Shown in pieces: positions 1 through 7,061 of a stretch of DNA of 14,512 bases; positions within the stretch are counted from its first letter, which is position 1, and every line of letters starts with the position of its first letter. The stretch covers positions 1 to 14,512 of the forward strand of contig JAIRST010000070.1 in the NCBI GenBank assembly GCA_031255325.1, in the 5' to 3' direction. The position numbers and the translations under genes are program-made. The notes beneath the pieces were generated by a model. The model ran no database searches and was not told where the DNA came from. It saw nothing but the letters and a program-made list of their open reading frames with translations. Origin of the DNA: Holosporales bacterium. Lineage in GTDB: Bacteria > Pseudomonadota > Alphaproteobacteria > UBA3830 > JAIRMZ01.

Positions 1-482
1 TACTCACGATGAGTACCTGATAATATACTTTTTATTGTGTTAATATCGTAGTTATGGAATAGATTTCCAAAGAGGCTTGCATGATGGTCGGCTAATACGT
101 CAACCATTTTCTGCTTACACCCATCCATTCCGGATTGTTGAAAAATGTTCCGGTAATTTATTATAAGATAGAGGAGAGGGCGGGAGAACATTAAATCTTC
201 TTGAGCTTTTGAATCAGCGTACGATAAACCAGAATCCTCCTCCTCTGAACTGGTCATTCCGGGATTTTGTGAAAAATCTATTTCAAACTGTTTTATCCCA
301 GAATCTTCGTCCTCTGAATTGGTCGTTTTGAAACCGAATGTAAATTTTTGGTTTATTTCTGATAAATCTAAACCCTCTTCCTCTGAATCAGTTGGACTAT
401 TCATTCCGAATGCTGAAGGATCAGCGCTCAACAAACACAAATTTAGCGCAAAAAATTTACCTATATTTTGTTTTATTTTCAT
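1..482 (-). CDS. Partial exported protein with three acidic 23-residue repeats, unknown function
   Basis: This is an open frame from ATG at 482 leftward with no stop before the window edge, giving 160 codons with the C-terminus missing. The start is well supported: GGAGA lies about 7 bases upstream and a TTGACA/TATAGT promoter lies just before it. The N-terminus (MKIKQNIGK, then FFALNLCLLSA) looks like a signal peptide, with possible cleavage near residue 26 (AFG). Residues 31-99 are three units of 23 residues, each opening T-x-S-[ES]-[ED]-E and rich in Ser, Glu and Asp. Residues 100-160 are not repetitive and look folded (RPLLYLIINYRNIF, then MVDVLADHHASLFGNLF). I do not recognise the family. 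An export signal plus acidic repeats in a probably host-associated bacterium would suit a surface or secreted factor, but that is inference. Confidence 0.72.
   Translation of the reverse strand, partial: MKIKQNIGKFFALNLCLLSADPSAFGMNSPTDSEEEGLDLSEINQKFTFGFKTTNSEDEDSGIKQFEIDFSQNPGMTSSEEEDSGLSYADSKAQEDLMFSRPLLYLIINYRNIFQQSGMDGCKQKMVDVLADHHASLFGNLFHNYDINTIKSILSGTHRE
186..392 (-). repeat. Three tandem 69-bp coding repeats (23 residues each)
   Basis: Units are 324-392, 255-323 and 186-254 on the minus strand, in frame inside the exported-protein gene. The clearest DNA match is between 229-255 and 298-324, which differ at 3 of 27 bases and lie exactly 69 bases apart. The first unit (324-392) keeps the TDSEEE opening but has diverged in the rest. 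At the protein level the conserved core is T-[DNS]-S-[ES]-[ED]-E, followed by DSG in units 2 and 3. The exact 23-residue period suggests expansion by internal duplication and later drift. Confidence 0.7.
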
Positions 483-514
483 TTTTATTCTCCACTTTAA
501 TAAAAAACATCCGC

Positions 515-542
515 ACTATAATGGAAAATATTTTTTTGTCAA
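515..542 (-). promoter_or_regulatory. Promoter of the acidic-repeat protein gene
   Basis: On the minus strand TTGACA (542-537) is followed by a 16-base spacer and TATAGT (520-515). The -35 box is a perfect sigma-70 match and the -10 has four of six consensus bases. Transcription would start near 508, giving a leader of roughly 25 bases that contains the GGAGA ribosome site. Confidence 0.6.
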
Positions 543-861
543 CAAAACTTTTATGATTCAGTAACTTTTTATTTGTTAATTAAAACTAATGTTTCAAAAT
601 ATTATTGTTTTATTTTATTTTTAAATAAGTTATTCAAATAATTTTCGTTTTTACAAACAATATAAACAGCTATCATTCCGTTGTTTGTTCGGTAAATTGC
701 CTTTTTTTATAAGGAAAAAAGATATATAGGACTTTTAGCAAAGATCCTTCATAAAATAATTTTTTTAAATTTTGCTTTTGTCTTTTGCGGTAACTATTTT
801 AAATAATTATTCCACCTTGATAAAAATCATATAATTTATAAGACTTCTTATTTCATTAAGA
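543..861. other. AT-rich intergenic spacer, no gene seen
   Basis: This stretch is strongly A+T rich, with long T and A runs and many stop codons on both strands. I see no tRNA, no GC-rich stem with a T-run and no credible ORF. A perfect TATAAT lies at 830-835 on the plus strand, but no good -35 box is found 16-18 bases upstream (the best is TTATTC). It could be the -10 of a rightward promoter serving the small ORF at 862 or the dacA operon. Confidence 0.5.
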
Positions 862-960
862 ATGAAAATATTTCTTTATGCTTTGCTTGTATATTTTATA
901 TCTTGTGTGCGCGCGCTCCTTACTTCCATATTTGCATGTGGATTTGATGAATTTCTTTGA
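862..960 (+). CDS. Candidate 32-residue hydrophobic small protein (doubtful)
   Basis: A short ORF from ATG 862 to TGA 958-960 reads MKIFLYALLVYFISCVRALL and then ends about a dozen residues later in FDEFL. It has one Lys near the start, then about 13 hydrophobic residues, resembling a signal peptide or single membrane helix. FISC is a poor lipobox, with Phe where Leu is usual. The ribosome site is weak (only AAG before the ATG). A perfect TATAAT lies 27 bases upstream. It could be a leader or small membrane peptide for the dacA operon, the stub of a decayed exported protein, or chance in AT-rich DNA. I do not recognise it. Confidence 0.22.
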   Translation: MKIFLYALLVYFISCVRALLTSIFACGFDEFL

Positions 961-980
961 GGAAAAAGCTACGGTATACT
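952..980 (+). promoter_or_regulatory. Candidate promoter of the dacA-tmk-holB-metG-tatD operon
   Basis: TATACT at 975-980 is a good -10 box with a 17-base spacer to a weak -35 (TTTCTT, 952-957). It lies 33 bases before the dacA ATG. It is the best candidate in the spacer, but the -35 is poor. The TATAAT at 830-835 is an alternative upstream start. Confidence 0.35.
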
Positions 981-1012
981 TTTGCGTCACGTAGTTATGG
1001 AAAGAAACAGAT

Positions 1013-2263
1013 ATGATAGAACCTAAAGGAAAGTGCGTCAGGAAACTTCTTGTTTGCCTGGTAGCGCTGCTGGGCATAGGTACCATACAGGCCATGGGAA
1101 CCTCTTCTCAACAAGATGCCTCCCCTAAAGCCATTTCCCAAACTGCCAAGCCTTCGCCTAACGCAAATACCCGCCCCTCTTTGCCTATTCAAAAACCTGC
1201 TCTAAGTGCTCCGTATGCGTATCTGGAAGATTTTACAACGGGAACAGTCCTCTTTTCAAAAAACGCTACTTCTCCCATGGTTCCTTCTTCTATGACAAAG
1301 CTTATGACGCTATATGAGGTGTTCTCGGCGCTAAAAGAAGGCCGATTGTGTCTTACAGATAACCTCCCTATCAGCAAAAAAGCTGGGCAGGCAAGAGGCT
1401 CGCGAAGTTTTTTGGAAGCAGGAGATAGAATACCCGTTGAAGACTTGATCCGGTGTATCATCGTTCATTCGGGTAATGATGCTTGTATCGTTGCTGCCCA
1501 AGCCCTTGGCGGTTCAGAAGAAGCCTTTGCTGAAATGATGACAACAACAGCGCAACGCCTGGGGGCTCAATCGACAGTATTCAAAAATGCAACGGGATGG
1601 CCTGAAGAGGGGCATTATTCCAGTGCTACAGATTTAGCTCTTTTTGCACGGCATCTTTTATTAGATTTCCCACAATATTATTCTTACTTTTCGGAAAAAG
1701 AATTTTTTATAAATGGTATTCTGCAACGCAATCGTAATACATTACTATGGCGTAATATTGGTGTGGACGGATTGAAAACAGGGCGAACGGATGCTGGAGG
1801 ATATGGCATAGTGGTTTCGGCTGTTCAAAAAGGGCAGCGTTTAATTGCGGTTATTAATGGATGCAACAATGACAAAGAACGCGCGAAAGACGCAGAAACT
1901 TTGCTGCGTTGGGGATTTAGTGAATTTGTTTTCTATAAAATTGCGGATAAAGGAGAACCTGTTACTTCTGCAGAGGTCTGGTTAGGGGATGCGCCAACAG
2001 TTGGACTTGTTGCGCATCAAAGTATCGGTCTTGTTGTGCCCCGTCGAGATACACAGGGGATTAAGGTAGAGGTTGTTTATAAAGGACCTTTGGAGACGCC
2101 GATCAAAGCAGGCGATCGCGTTGCTGTGTTATATATCTCCGTTCCAGGGCGTGCACCTGTTGAATATCCTTTATTCGCAAATTCAAGGGTTGATCCTATT
2201 GGAGCCTTAAAACGGGTTCAAGCGGCAATTTCATACTTATTATTTGGGGCGAAAACTTCGTGA
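1013..2263 (+). CDS. dacA: D-alanyl-D-alanine carboxypeptidase (PBP5/6 type, peptidase S11)
   Basis: This periplasmic serine DD-carboxypeptidase removes the terminal D-Ala from peptidoglycan stem peptides. All three penicillin-binding motifs are visible: SMTK (Ser93 nucleophile, Lys96), SGN (153-155) and KTG (255-257). An N-terminal signal peptide (hydrophobic 11-24, likely cut after IQA at 27) is followed by a Ser/Pro-rich linker to about residue 65. Residues 310-390 match the beta-rich PBP5 C-terminal domain, and the last ~20 residues (VDPIGALKRVQAAISYLLFG) look like the amphipathic membrane anchor of this family. The length of 416 is normal. GGAAAG lies 8 bases before the ATG. It is first in a rightward operon and its TGA overlaps the tmk start (GTGA). 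The exact paralogue name (dacA, dacC or dacF) cannot be fixed from sequence alone. Confidence 0.93.
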   Translation: MIEPKGKCVRKLLVCLVALLGIGTIQAMGTSSQQDASPKAISQTAKPSPNANTRPSLPIQKPALSAPYAYLEDFTTGTVLFSKNATSPMVPSSMTKLMTLYEVFSALKEGRLCLTDNLPISKKAGQARGSRSFLEAGDRIPVEDLIRCIIVHSGNDACIVAAQALGGSEEAFAEMMTTTAQRLGAQSTVFKNATGWPEEGHYSSATDLALFARHLLLDFPQYYSYFSEKEFFINGILQRNRNTLLWRNIGVDGLKTGRTDAGGYGIVVSAVQKGQRLIAVINGCNNDKERAKDAETLLRWGFSEFVFYKIADKGEPVTSAEVWLGDAPTVGLVAHQSIGLVVPRRDTQGIKVEVVYKGPLETPIKAGDRVAVLYISVPGRAPVEYPLFANSRVDPIGALKRVQAAISYLLFGAKTS

Positions 2264-2940
2264 AATCTGATATCTTCTTCCCTCAAAGAGGGCAGTTTAT
2301 CACTTTTGAAGGAGGGGAAGGAACAGGAAAATCTACACAGATTCACCGTGCTGCAGCATACTTGCAAGAACAAAATGTTCCGGTTTTAGTTGTTAGGGAA
2401 CCTGGAGGGACACCAGAAGGAGAAGCTATACGGAATTTATGGAAGAGTCCTCCTTCGGGAAGTTCGTGGGAAGTTTTGTCCGAAGCGTTCTTAATTTTTG
2501 CGGCACGGCGCACATTGCTCTTTCGTGAAATATGGCCGAACCTTAAGAAAGGAATATGGGTTTTATGTGACCGCTTCTATGATTCGACTCTTATATACCA
2601 AGGGATTCTTGGCGGGGCAGATATTGAGAAGCTCATGCAGTTAAAATATTTAACGATGGGAAGTTTCGAACCTGATCTGACGCTTTTATTTGATATGCCG
2701 GCATCAGCATCACTTAAACGATTAAAAAAGCGTACAGATATTCGTCAAGATGGTGTTGTTTATTACGATACAATGGCGCTAGAGCAGCATGAAAAGATTC
2801 GTGCGGGATACCTAAAACTTGCAAATATTTTTTCCTTTAGAATGCGTATTATTAAAGCTCGTAGACCGGAATCTGTTGTAGAACATGCTGTATGTACGCT
2901 TTTGAAAGAACATCTACAGCATATCTTGGAGGTATCGTGA
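2260..2940 (+). CDS. tmk: Thymidylate kinase (dTMP kinase)
   Basis: Phosphorylates dTMP to dTDP with ATP, in the cytoplasm, the step after ThyX (also encoded in this window). Visible motifs are the P-loop GGEGTGKST (18-26), REPGG (46-50), the DRFYDS motif (104-109) that binds substrate and Mg, and a lid region around 157-185 (KKRTDIRQDG, then LEQHEKIRAGY). The 226 residues are slightly over the usual 205-215, with a short N-terminal lead before FITFEGGEG. The start is GTG at 2260, sharing GTGA with the dacA stop, so translation is probably coupled. No strong Shine-Dalgarno is seen apart from a GGGGCG stretch. The GTGA overlap recurs at its own 3' end with holB. Confidence 0.95.
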   Translation: MKSDIFFPQRGQFITFEGGEGTGKSTQIHRAAAYLQEQNVPVLVVREPGGTPEGEAIRNLWKSPPSGSSWEVLSEAFLIFAARRTLLFREIWPNLKKGIWVLCDRFYDSTLIYQGILGGADIEKLMQLKYLTMGSFEPDLTLLFDMPASASLKRLKKRTDIRQDGVVYYDTMALEQHEKIRAGYLKLANIFSFRMRIIKARRPESVVEHAVCTLLKEHLQHILEVS

Positions 2941-3920
2941 CAGCCTCCCCCTTTTTTACAGAATTAATAGGACACAAACAGGCACAAGAACGCCTAGCGC
3001 ATGCTTTATCCATGGGGATGCTTTCTTCTTCTTTGCTGATTGCAGGTTCACCTGGCATTGGAAAAGCTTTATTGGCTCAAAAACTCGCCTGCGCGATTCT
3101 TTCTTGTAAAATGCCTTTTGATTCGGGAAATACAAAAGACTCCTTATATTGTGCTGCTGATGTGGTTCGGCTAGCCCAAGAAGGGACGCATCCTGACCTG
3201 GGTATCAGTTCCGGATACCAAGAAGGATCTTCTGTGGAACACGTCCGAAATGTGCTGGGGAAAATCTATAGAAAACCTATATTGGCGCGTTCCAAAGTTA
3301 TCATTTTTGAAGATGTTGATTTATTCAATAGAAATGCAGCCAATGCTTTGCTCAAAACGCTTGAAGAGCCGCCTTCTGATACATTTATTATTCTTACTTC
3401 CTCTCGTCCCGAACGCCTTCTTCAAACTGTACGTTCGCGGTGTTTACTCACCCAGCTTGCGCCTTTATCCGCAACAGAAATGGAGTGTGTTTTGGAACAA
3501 TACAAGATTGCTTTGCCAAAAGCGTTGATCCCTTTATGCGAAGGGTCTCCTGGAAAAGCCTTTATGGTGCAAGAACGTGCAGAATTATACCCGCGCTTTT
3601 TGCACTCTTTACGGGCCGCTGAAAGCAATTCTTTTGAGCCAGCACAAGCCTTTGTCGAAGAAGAAAACATATGGCCGATATTTTGTTGGTTTACGCTATA
3701 TGTGCTACATCAGGCAGCATGTGTGGATGCTGCAATACAAGAAGACGCAGCGCTCGTAAATCCTTTTCAAGATAAAGGTGTATCATGCGTCCGTATGGCT
3801 ACCCTTTGGCAAGAGGTGATCTACAAAATAACACAAACTGATCGCTTGAACCTTGATAAAAAAGCCGTCATGCTTTGGTTTTTCTGCTACGTTAAAGATG
3901 TTTTACACGGAGAGTTTTGA
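2937..3920 (+). CDS. holB: DNA polymerase III delta' subunit
   Basis: AAA+ clamp-loader subunit of the replicative polymerase, cytoplasmic. It has Walker A GSPGIGK (37-43 from this start), followed by Ala instead of Ser/Thr, which suggests weak or absent ATP hydrolysis as is usual for delta'. It also has the family stretch NAANALLKTLEEPPSDTF, the sensor-like ILTSSRPERLLQTVRSRC segment and an alpha-helical C-terminal half. A longer frame opens at ATG 2892, but I place the start at GTG 2937: GGAGGT sits at 2928-2933, the GTGA overlap with the tmk stop repeats the dacA/tmk junction, and the resulting TASPFFTELIGHKQAQERL is the typical N-terminus. This gives 327 residues. Spacing from GGAGG to GTG is short (4 bases). 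The 3' end overlaps the metG ATG by one base. Confidence 0.92.
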   Translation: MTASPFFTELIGHKQAQERLAHALSMGMLSSSLLIAGSPGIGKALLAQKLACAILSCKMPFDSGNTKDSLYCAADVVRLAQEGTHPDLGISSGYQEGSSVEHVRNVLGKIYRKPILARSKVIIFEDVDLFNRNAANALLKTLEEPPSDTFIILTSSRPERLLQTVRSRCLLTQLAPLSATEMECVLEQYKIALPKALIPLCEGSPGKAFMVQERAELYPRFLHSLRAAESNSFEPAQAFVEEENIWPIFCWFTLYVLHQAACVDAAIQEDAALVNPFQDKGVSCVRMATLWQEVIYKITQTDRLNLDKKAVMLWFFCYVKDVLHGEF

Positions 3921-5440
3921 TGGCCACATCTTTTTATATCACGACTCCTATTTATTACGTCAATGCTCGGCCTCATATAGGAAGCGCTTATACAAGCATT
4001 GCGGCAGATGTGCTGGCACGTTTTAAGCGCCAAGAAGGTTGTGATGTAAAATTCTTAACAGGAACAGATGAGCACGGACAGAAAGTGGCGCAAAGTGCAG
4101 AACGCCTTGGTAAAACGCCTCAAACTTTTTGCGATGAAGTATCGGCGCATTTTCGCGCTTTGACCCCTTTACTAAACCTGACGCCAACGGATTTTATTCG
4201 AACAACTGAAGCGCGGCACAAAAAAGCTGCTCAGGCATTGTGGACACTTCTTTATGATCGCGGGCAGATTTATTTAGGAATATATGCCGGATGGTACGAT
4301 GTACGAGAGGAAGCTTTTTACCGAGAAGAAGAGCTCATCAAGGGAAAATCACCTTCGGGAAATTCTGTAGAATGGATCGAAGAATTCAGCTATTTTTTCA
4401 AGCTTTCGGCGTGGCAGCAGCCTCTTTTAGAATTCTATAAAAATAATCCCAATTTCATTGCCCCAGATTATCGTCGTAACGAGATTTTACGATTTGTTGA
4501 AAGTGGTCTGAAAGACCTTTCCGTTTCTCGCAGTCGGCTAACCTGGGGTATTCCGGTGCCCAATGATGGCAAGCATGTGATGTACGTATGGATTGATGCT
4601 CTTGCTAACTATTTAACATCCCTCGGATTTCCAGATTCGTTAAGAGAACTTAAGCAATTTTGGCCAAACTGTGTGCACCTTGTCGGCAAGGAAATCACGC
4701 GCTTTCATACCATTTACTGGCCAGCCCTCCTAATGGCGGCAGATCTTCCGTTGCCACGGCAGGTATTTGCGCATGGCTGGTTGACGGTCGAAGGACAGAA
4801 GATGTCGAAATCTTTGGGAAATGTTATTGATCCCCACGATTTAGTATGCGCTTATGGCGCAGATGCCGTACGGTATTTTTTACTGCGAGAAATATCTTTT
4901 GGGGAAGATGGAGATTTTTCAGAGCGTGCTTTAAGACGACGCCTAAATGCAGATCTTGCGAATGATTTAGGAAACTTGGTTCAACGCGTATTGAGTTTTA
5001 TTCATAAGTATTTTGCTGCGCAAGTTCCGTTGAGGCGTGATTTTTCTAAAGAAGATCAGGATTTTCTAAAGATATTCCCACAAATTCTGAACCGTGTTCA
5101 AAAATATATAGACCAAGTCTTCTTTCATCGGGCATTAGAGACGATATGGGAAGGGATTGTTGCTGCAAACCGCTATGTAGATCAGCAAAAGCCATGGCTT
5201 TTAGTAAAATCCGATAAAGCTCGGTTAGAAGTCGTTTTGACGGTGCTGCTTGAAGGGATATATCGGATCGGAGTGCTTTTACGCTCGTTCATACCAATTT
5301 CGGCTGAAACAATCCTCAATATGATTGCTGTTGCTCCAGAGGCGCGTGACTTTTCTTATTTCTACACACCCTATACTCCTGTTGGGGGATTACCTCCTTT
5401 GGACATTTTGTTTACTAAAGTTCAAGAAAATGCTTGTTGA
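3920..5440 (+). CDS. metG: Methionyl-tRNA synthetase
   Basis: Class I aminoacyl-tRNA synthetase that charges tRNA-Met, cytoplasmic. It has the HIGH-type motif PHIGS (18-22), the methionine-site region FLTGTDEHGQK and the KMSKS loop at 294-298. No zinc-knuckle cysteine pairs occur in the connective region (about 120-160, GWYDVREEAFY and on), so this is the zinc-less, short form of MetRS, 506 residues, without the C-terminal EMAP/Trbp111 dimerisation domain. The start is ATG 3920 in a TGATG junction with holB, with GGAGAG at 3909-3914. An in-frame TTG at 3917 would add one residue and is unlikely. The gene order holB-metG-tatD is common in alphaproteobacteria. Confidence 0.96.
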   Translation: MATSFYITTPIYYVNARPHIGSAYTSIAADVLARFKRQEGCDVKFLTGTDEHGQKVAQSAERLGKTPQTFCDEVSAHFRALTPLLNLTPTDFIRTTEARHKKAAQALWTLLYDRGQIYLGIYAGWYDVREEAFYREEELIKGKSPSGNSVEWIEEFSYFFKLSAWQQPLLEFYKNNPNFIAPDYRRNEILRFVESGLKDLSVSRSRLTWGIPVPNDGKHVMYVWIDALANYLTSLGFPDSLRELKQFWPNCVHLVGKEITRFHTIYWPALLMAADLPLPRQVFAHGWLTVEGQKMSKSLGNVIDPHDLVCAYGADAVRYFLLREISFGEDGDFSERALRRRLNADLANDLGNLVQRVLSFIHKYFAAQVPLRRDFSKEDQDFLKIFPQILNRVQKYIDQVFFHRALETIWEGIVAANRYVDQQKPWLLVKSDKARLEVVLTVLLEGIYRIGVLLRSFIPISAETILNMIAVAPEARDFSYFYTPYTPVGGLPPLDILFTKVQENAC

Positions 5441-6227
5441 TAGCCATTGTCATCTTAATTATCCAAAATTATACAATAATCTTCTGGAGAAACTTGCTCG
5501 GGCACGAGCGCGTGGCGTAGAGCTGTTTTTAACAGTTGGAACGACATTAGAAGAAACCTCTCAGCTTGCTGCGATTAGCGTACAACACAAGGATGTTTAC
5601 TATACTGTTGGCGTACACCCCGATAACGTAACAGCTTTTAAAGAGCACAACATAAAGGAATTTATAACCGACTTGCGTCATCACGTATGTGGCGAAAAAG
5701 TAGTCGGTATTGGGGAAATCGGGCTCGATTATCACTCTCCTTCTTATGATAAAGAGCTGCAGCATACCTGCTTTATTGCCCAACTTGAAGTTGCTAAAGA
5801 CCTTAACTTTCCGGTATGTATACATACGCGAGAAGCTGACGAGGATATTATATCTGTTCTGTCTTCCTTTAAAGGGATACGTGGTGTTATTCATTGTTTT
5901 AGTGGAGACAGGGCGTTCGCACGTAAGGTATTAGATTTAGGATTCTTTATTTCCTTTACGGGTATTCTTACCTTTCCCAAAGCTGCTGGTTTACGAGAAG
6001 TCGCGACCTTTATTCCAAATGATCGCATTTTAGTTGAAACAGATGCTCCTTTTCTGGCTCCCGTACCGCATAGAGGAAAACCAAATGAACCCGCATTCGT
6101 TTCTTTCACGGCTCAAAAATTAGCAGAAATCAAAGGGATATCATTGCCAACGATAGAACACCTCACAACAGAGAATTTTTTCTCGTTATTCACATGCGTG
6201 CCAAAAGAAGCCTATGAACAGCATTAA
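5430..6227 (+). CDS. tatD: TatD family metal-dependent deoxyribonuclease
   Basis: TIM-barrel metal hydrolase of the TatD/YcfH family, linked in other bacteria to 3'-5' DNA processing and repair; the activity here is inferred from the family. Metal ligands are all visible: HxH (His6, His8 in DSHCHLN), Glu96 (GEIGLDYH), His132 (CIHTRE), His155 (IHCFSG) and Asp205 (ETDAPFLAP). The length of 265 is standard. The start is ATG 5430 (MLVDSHCHLN), 11 bases inside the metG end. The frame stays open further upstream (to about 5325), but that part lies wholly inside metG and the family begins at the HxH motif. There is no clear Shine-Dalgarno, so translation probably depends on ribosomes leaving metG. 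Its 3' end overlaps the next gene by 14 bases. Confidence 0.94.
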   Translation: MLVDSHCHLNYPKLYNNLLEKLARARARGVELFLTVGTTLEETSQLAAISVQHKDVYYTVGVHPDNVTAFKEHNIKEFITDLRHHVCGEKVVGIGEIGLDYHSPSYDKELQHTCFIAQLEVAKDLNFPVCIHTREADEDIISVLSSFKGIRGVIHCFSGDRAFARKVLDLGFFISFTGILTFPKAAGLREVATFIPNDRILVETDAPFLAPVPHRGKPNEPAFVSFTAQKLAEIKGISLPTIEHLTTENFFSLFTCVPKEAYEQH

Positions 6228-6990
6228 AGTAACGATTCTTGGATGTGGTTCTTCCGGAGGTGTTCCTTGCCCAGGGTTTGGTTGGGGGGAGTGCGATCCG
6301 CATAATCCTAAGAACTATCGGTTGCGGAGTTCTCTACTCATTGAATCTTCCGAGACGACACTTCTTATCGATACTTCTCCTGATTTGCGTTTGCAGCTTC
6401 TTGCTCATAACGTAAAAAAAATTGATGCAATTTTGTACACGCATGGGCATGCAGACCATACAAATGGCATAGATGATGTGCGTCCTTTTTATACGTTACA
6501 ACAAATACCTGTTCCTATTTACGCAGATGAATCTGTTTTGCAAGATCTTATGCATCGTTTTTCCTATTTATTTTTAGAAAACGGAAAAGAGCCCGCTATC
6601 TATCGCCCGTTTCTTGTTGGTTGTCCCTTAAAAAAGCCTCACTTCTGTATCAGAGACTTAAATGGAATAGCGATTCCACAAGATCATCGATACAGTACAT
6701 CTTTTGGATTTCGATTTAGAGATTTTGCATACTCAACAGACGTTTATACTCTTTCAGAAGAAGCCCTTACAGTCCTTTCTGGTGTAAAGATTTGGATCGT
6801 CGGCTGCTTAGCAGCGCAGGAAAGCCCTTCACATGCGCGACTTGACCAAGTGCTATCGTGGGTAGAGCGCCTTCACCCACAGCGAACGATTTTAACACAT
6901 ATGAATCATACGATGGATTACAATAGGCTGCGTAAAGTCCTCCCCCCAGGCGTCGAACCTGGATTCGATGGGATTTCTATTCAGATTTAA
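6214..6990 (+). CDS. MBL-fold metallo-hydrolase (PhnP-like)
   Basis: Metallo-beta-lactamase-fold hydrolase of the beta-CASP-free, PhnP/lactamase_B_2 type. The zinc motif THGHADH is at 76-82 (His77, His79, Asp81, His82), with later ligands likely in YSTDV (Asp near 175) and LTHMNHTMDY near the C-terminus. The N-terminus (ILGCGSSGGVP, then GWGECDPHNPKNYRLRSSLLIE) is the conserved signature of the family that follows tatD in alphaproteobacteria. PhnP-type relatives cleave cyclic phosphodiesters, but the substrate here is unknown. It is 258 residues and last in the operon, overlapping tatD by 14 bases. It is convergent with macB, with a 71-base gap that holds an AT palindrome and no strong terminator. 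This is not an antibiotic beta-lactamase. Confidence 0.88.
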   Translation: MNSIKVTILGCGSSGGVPCPGFGWGECDPHNPKNYRLRSSLLIESSETTLLIDTSPDLRLQLLAHNVKKIDAILYTHGHADHTNGIDDVRPFYTLQQIPVPIYADESVLQDLMHRFSYLFLENGKEPAIYRPFLVGCPLKKPHFCIRDLNGIAIPQDHRYSTSFGFRFRDFAYSTDVYTLSEEALTVLSGVKIWIVGCLAAQESPSHARLDQVLSWVERLHPQRTILTHMNHTMDYNRLRKVLPPGVEPGFDGISIQI

Positions 6991-7023
6991 GGAAAGAATA
7001 GACAAATATATGGGAGTTTATGA

Positions 7024-7037
7024 CAATAAATTTATTG
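7024..7037. other. 14-bp perfect AT palindrome between convergent genes
   Basis: CAATAAATTTATTG lies in the gap between the metallo-hydrolase stop (6990) and the macB stop (7062). It has only two G/C pairs, so as an RNA hairpin it is weak. It may act as a poor bidirectional terminator, helped by the T-rich stretch 7048-7062, or be a protein site. Confidence 0.25.
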
Positions 7038-7061
7038 AGGTACATATCTTTAATTTTATTT

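Noticed and set aside
186..392. Short CRISPR-like array at the repeats
   Set aside because: The three repeats have a 69-base period that is a whole number of codons, diverge between units and lie in frame within one gene. They are protein repeats.
319..564. Rightward 81-codon ORF near the left end
   Set aside because: It lies opposite the exported-protein gene and its promoter. The minus-strand frame has a ribosome site, signal peptide and periodic repeats, so this is a shadow.
700..722. Hairpin with T and A runs in the spacer, as a terminator
   Set aside because: The pairing is almost only A-T with no GC stem, so it is not a credible intrinsic terminator.
47..1002. 13-base direct repeat CGTAGTTATGGAA at 47-59 and 990-1002
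   Set aside because: About one or two 13-base matches are expected by chance in a window this size, and no other structure links the two sites.
856..1192. Leftward ORFs across the dacA start
   Set aside because: They overlap the dacA signal-peptide coding region, have no ribosome site and no recognisable protein.
6940..6975. Possible attachment-site copy of the tRNA-Ser 3' end, at the metallo-hydrolase end
   Set aside because: Only GGATTCGA (8 bases) matches, inside the conserved coding sequence of the metallo-hydrolase. This is too short for an att repeat, so no integration boundary can be claimed.
6214..6990. Metallo-beta-lactamase resistance gene
   Set aside because: The fold motif is shared, but there is no signal peptide, and the N-terminal signature and operon position fit the housekeeping PhnP-like family.
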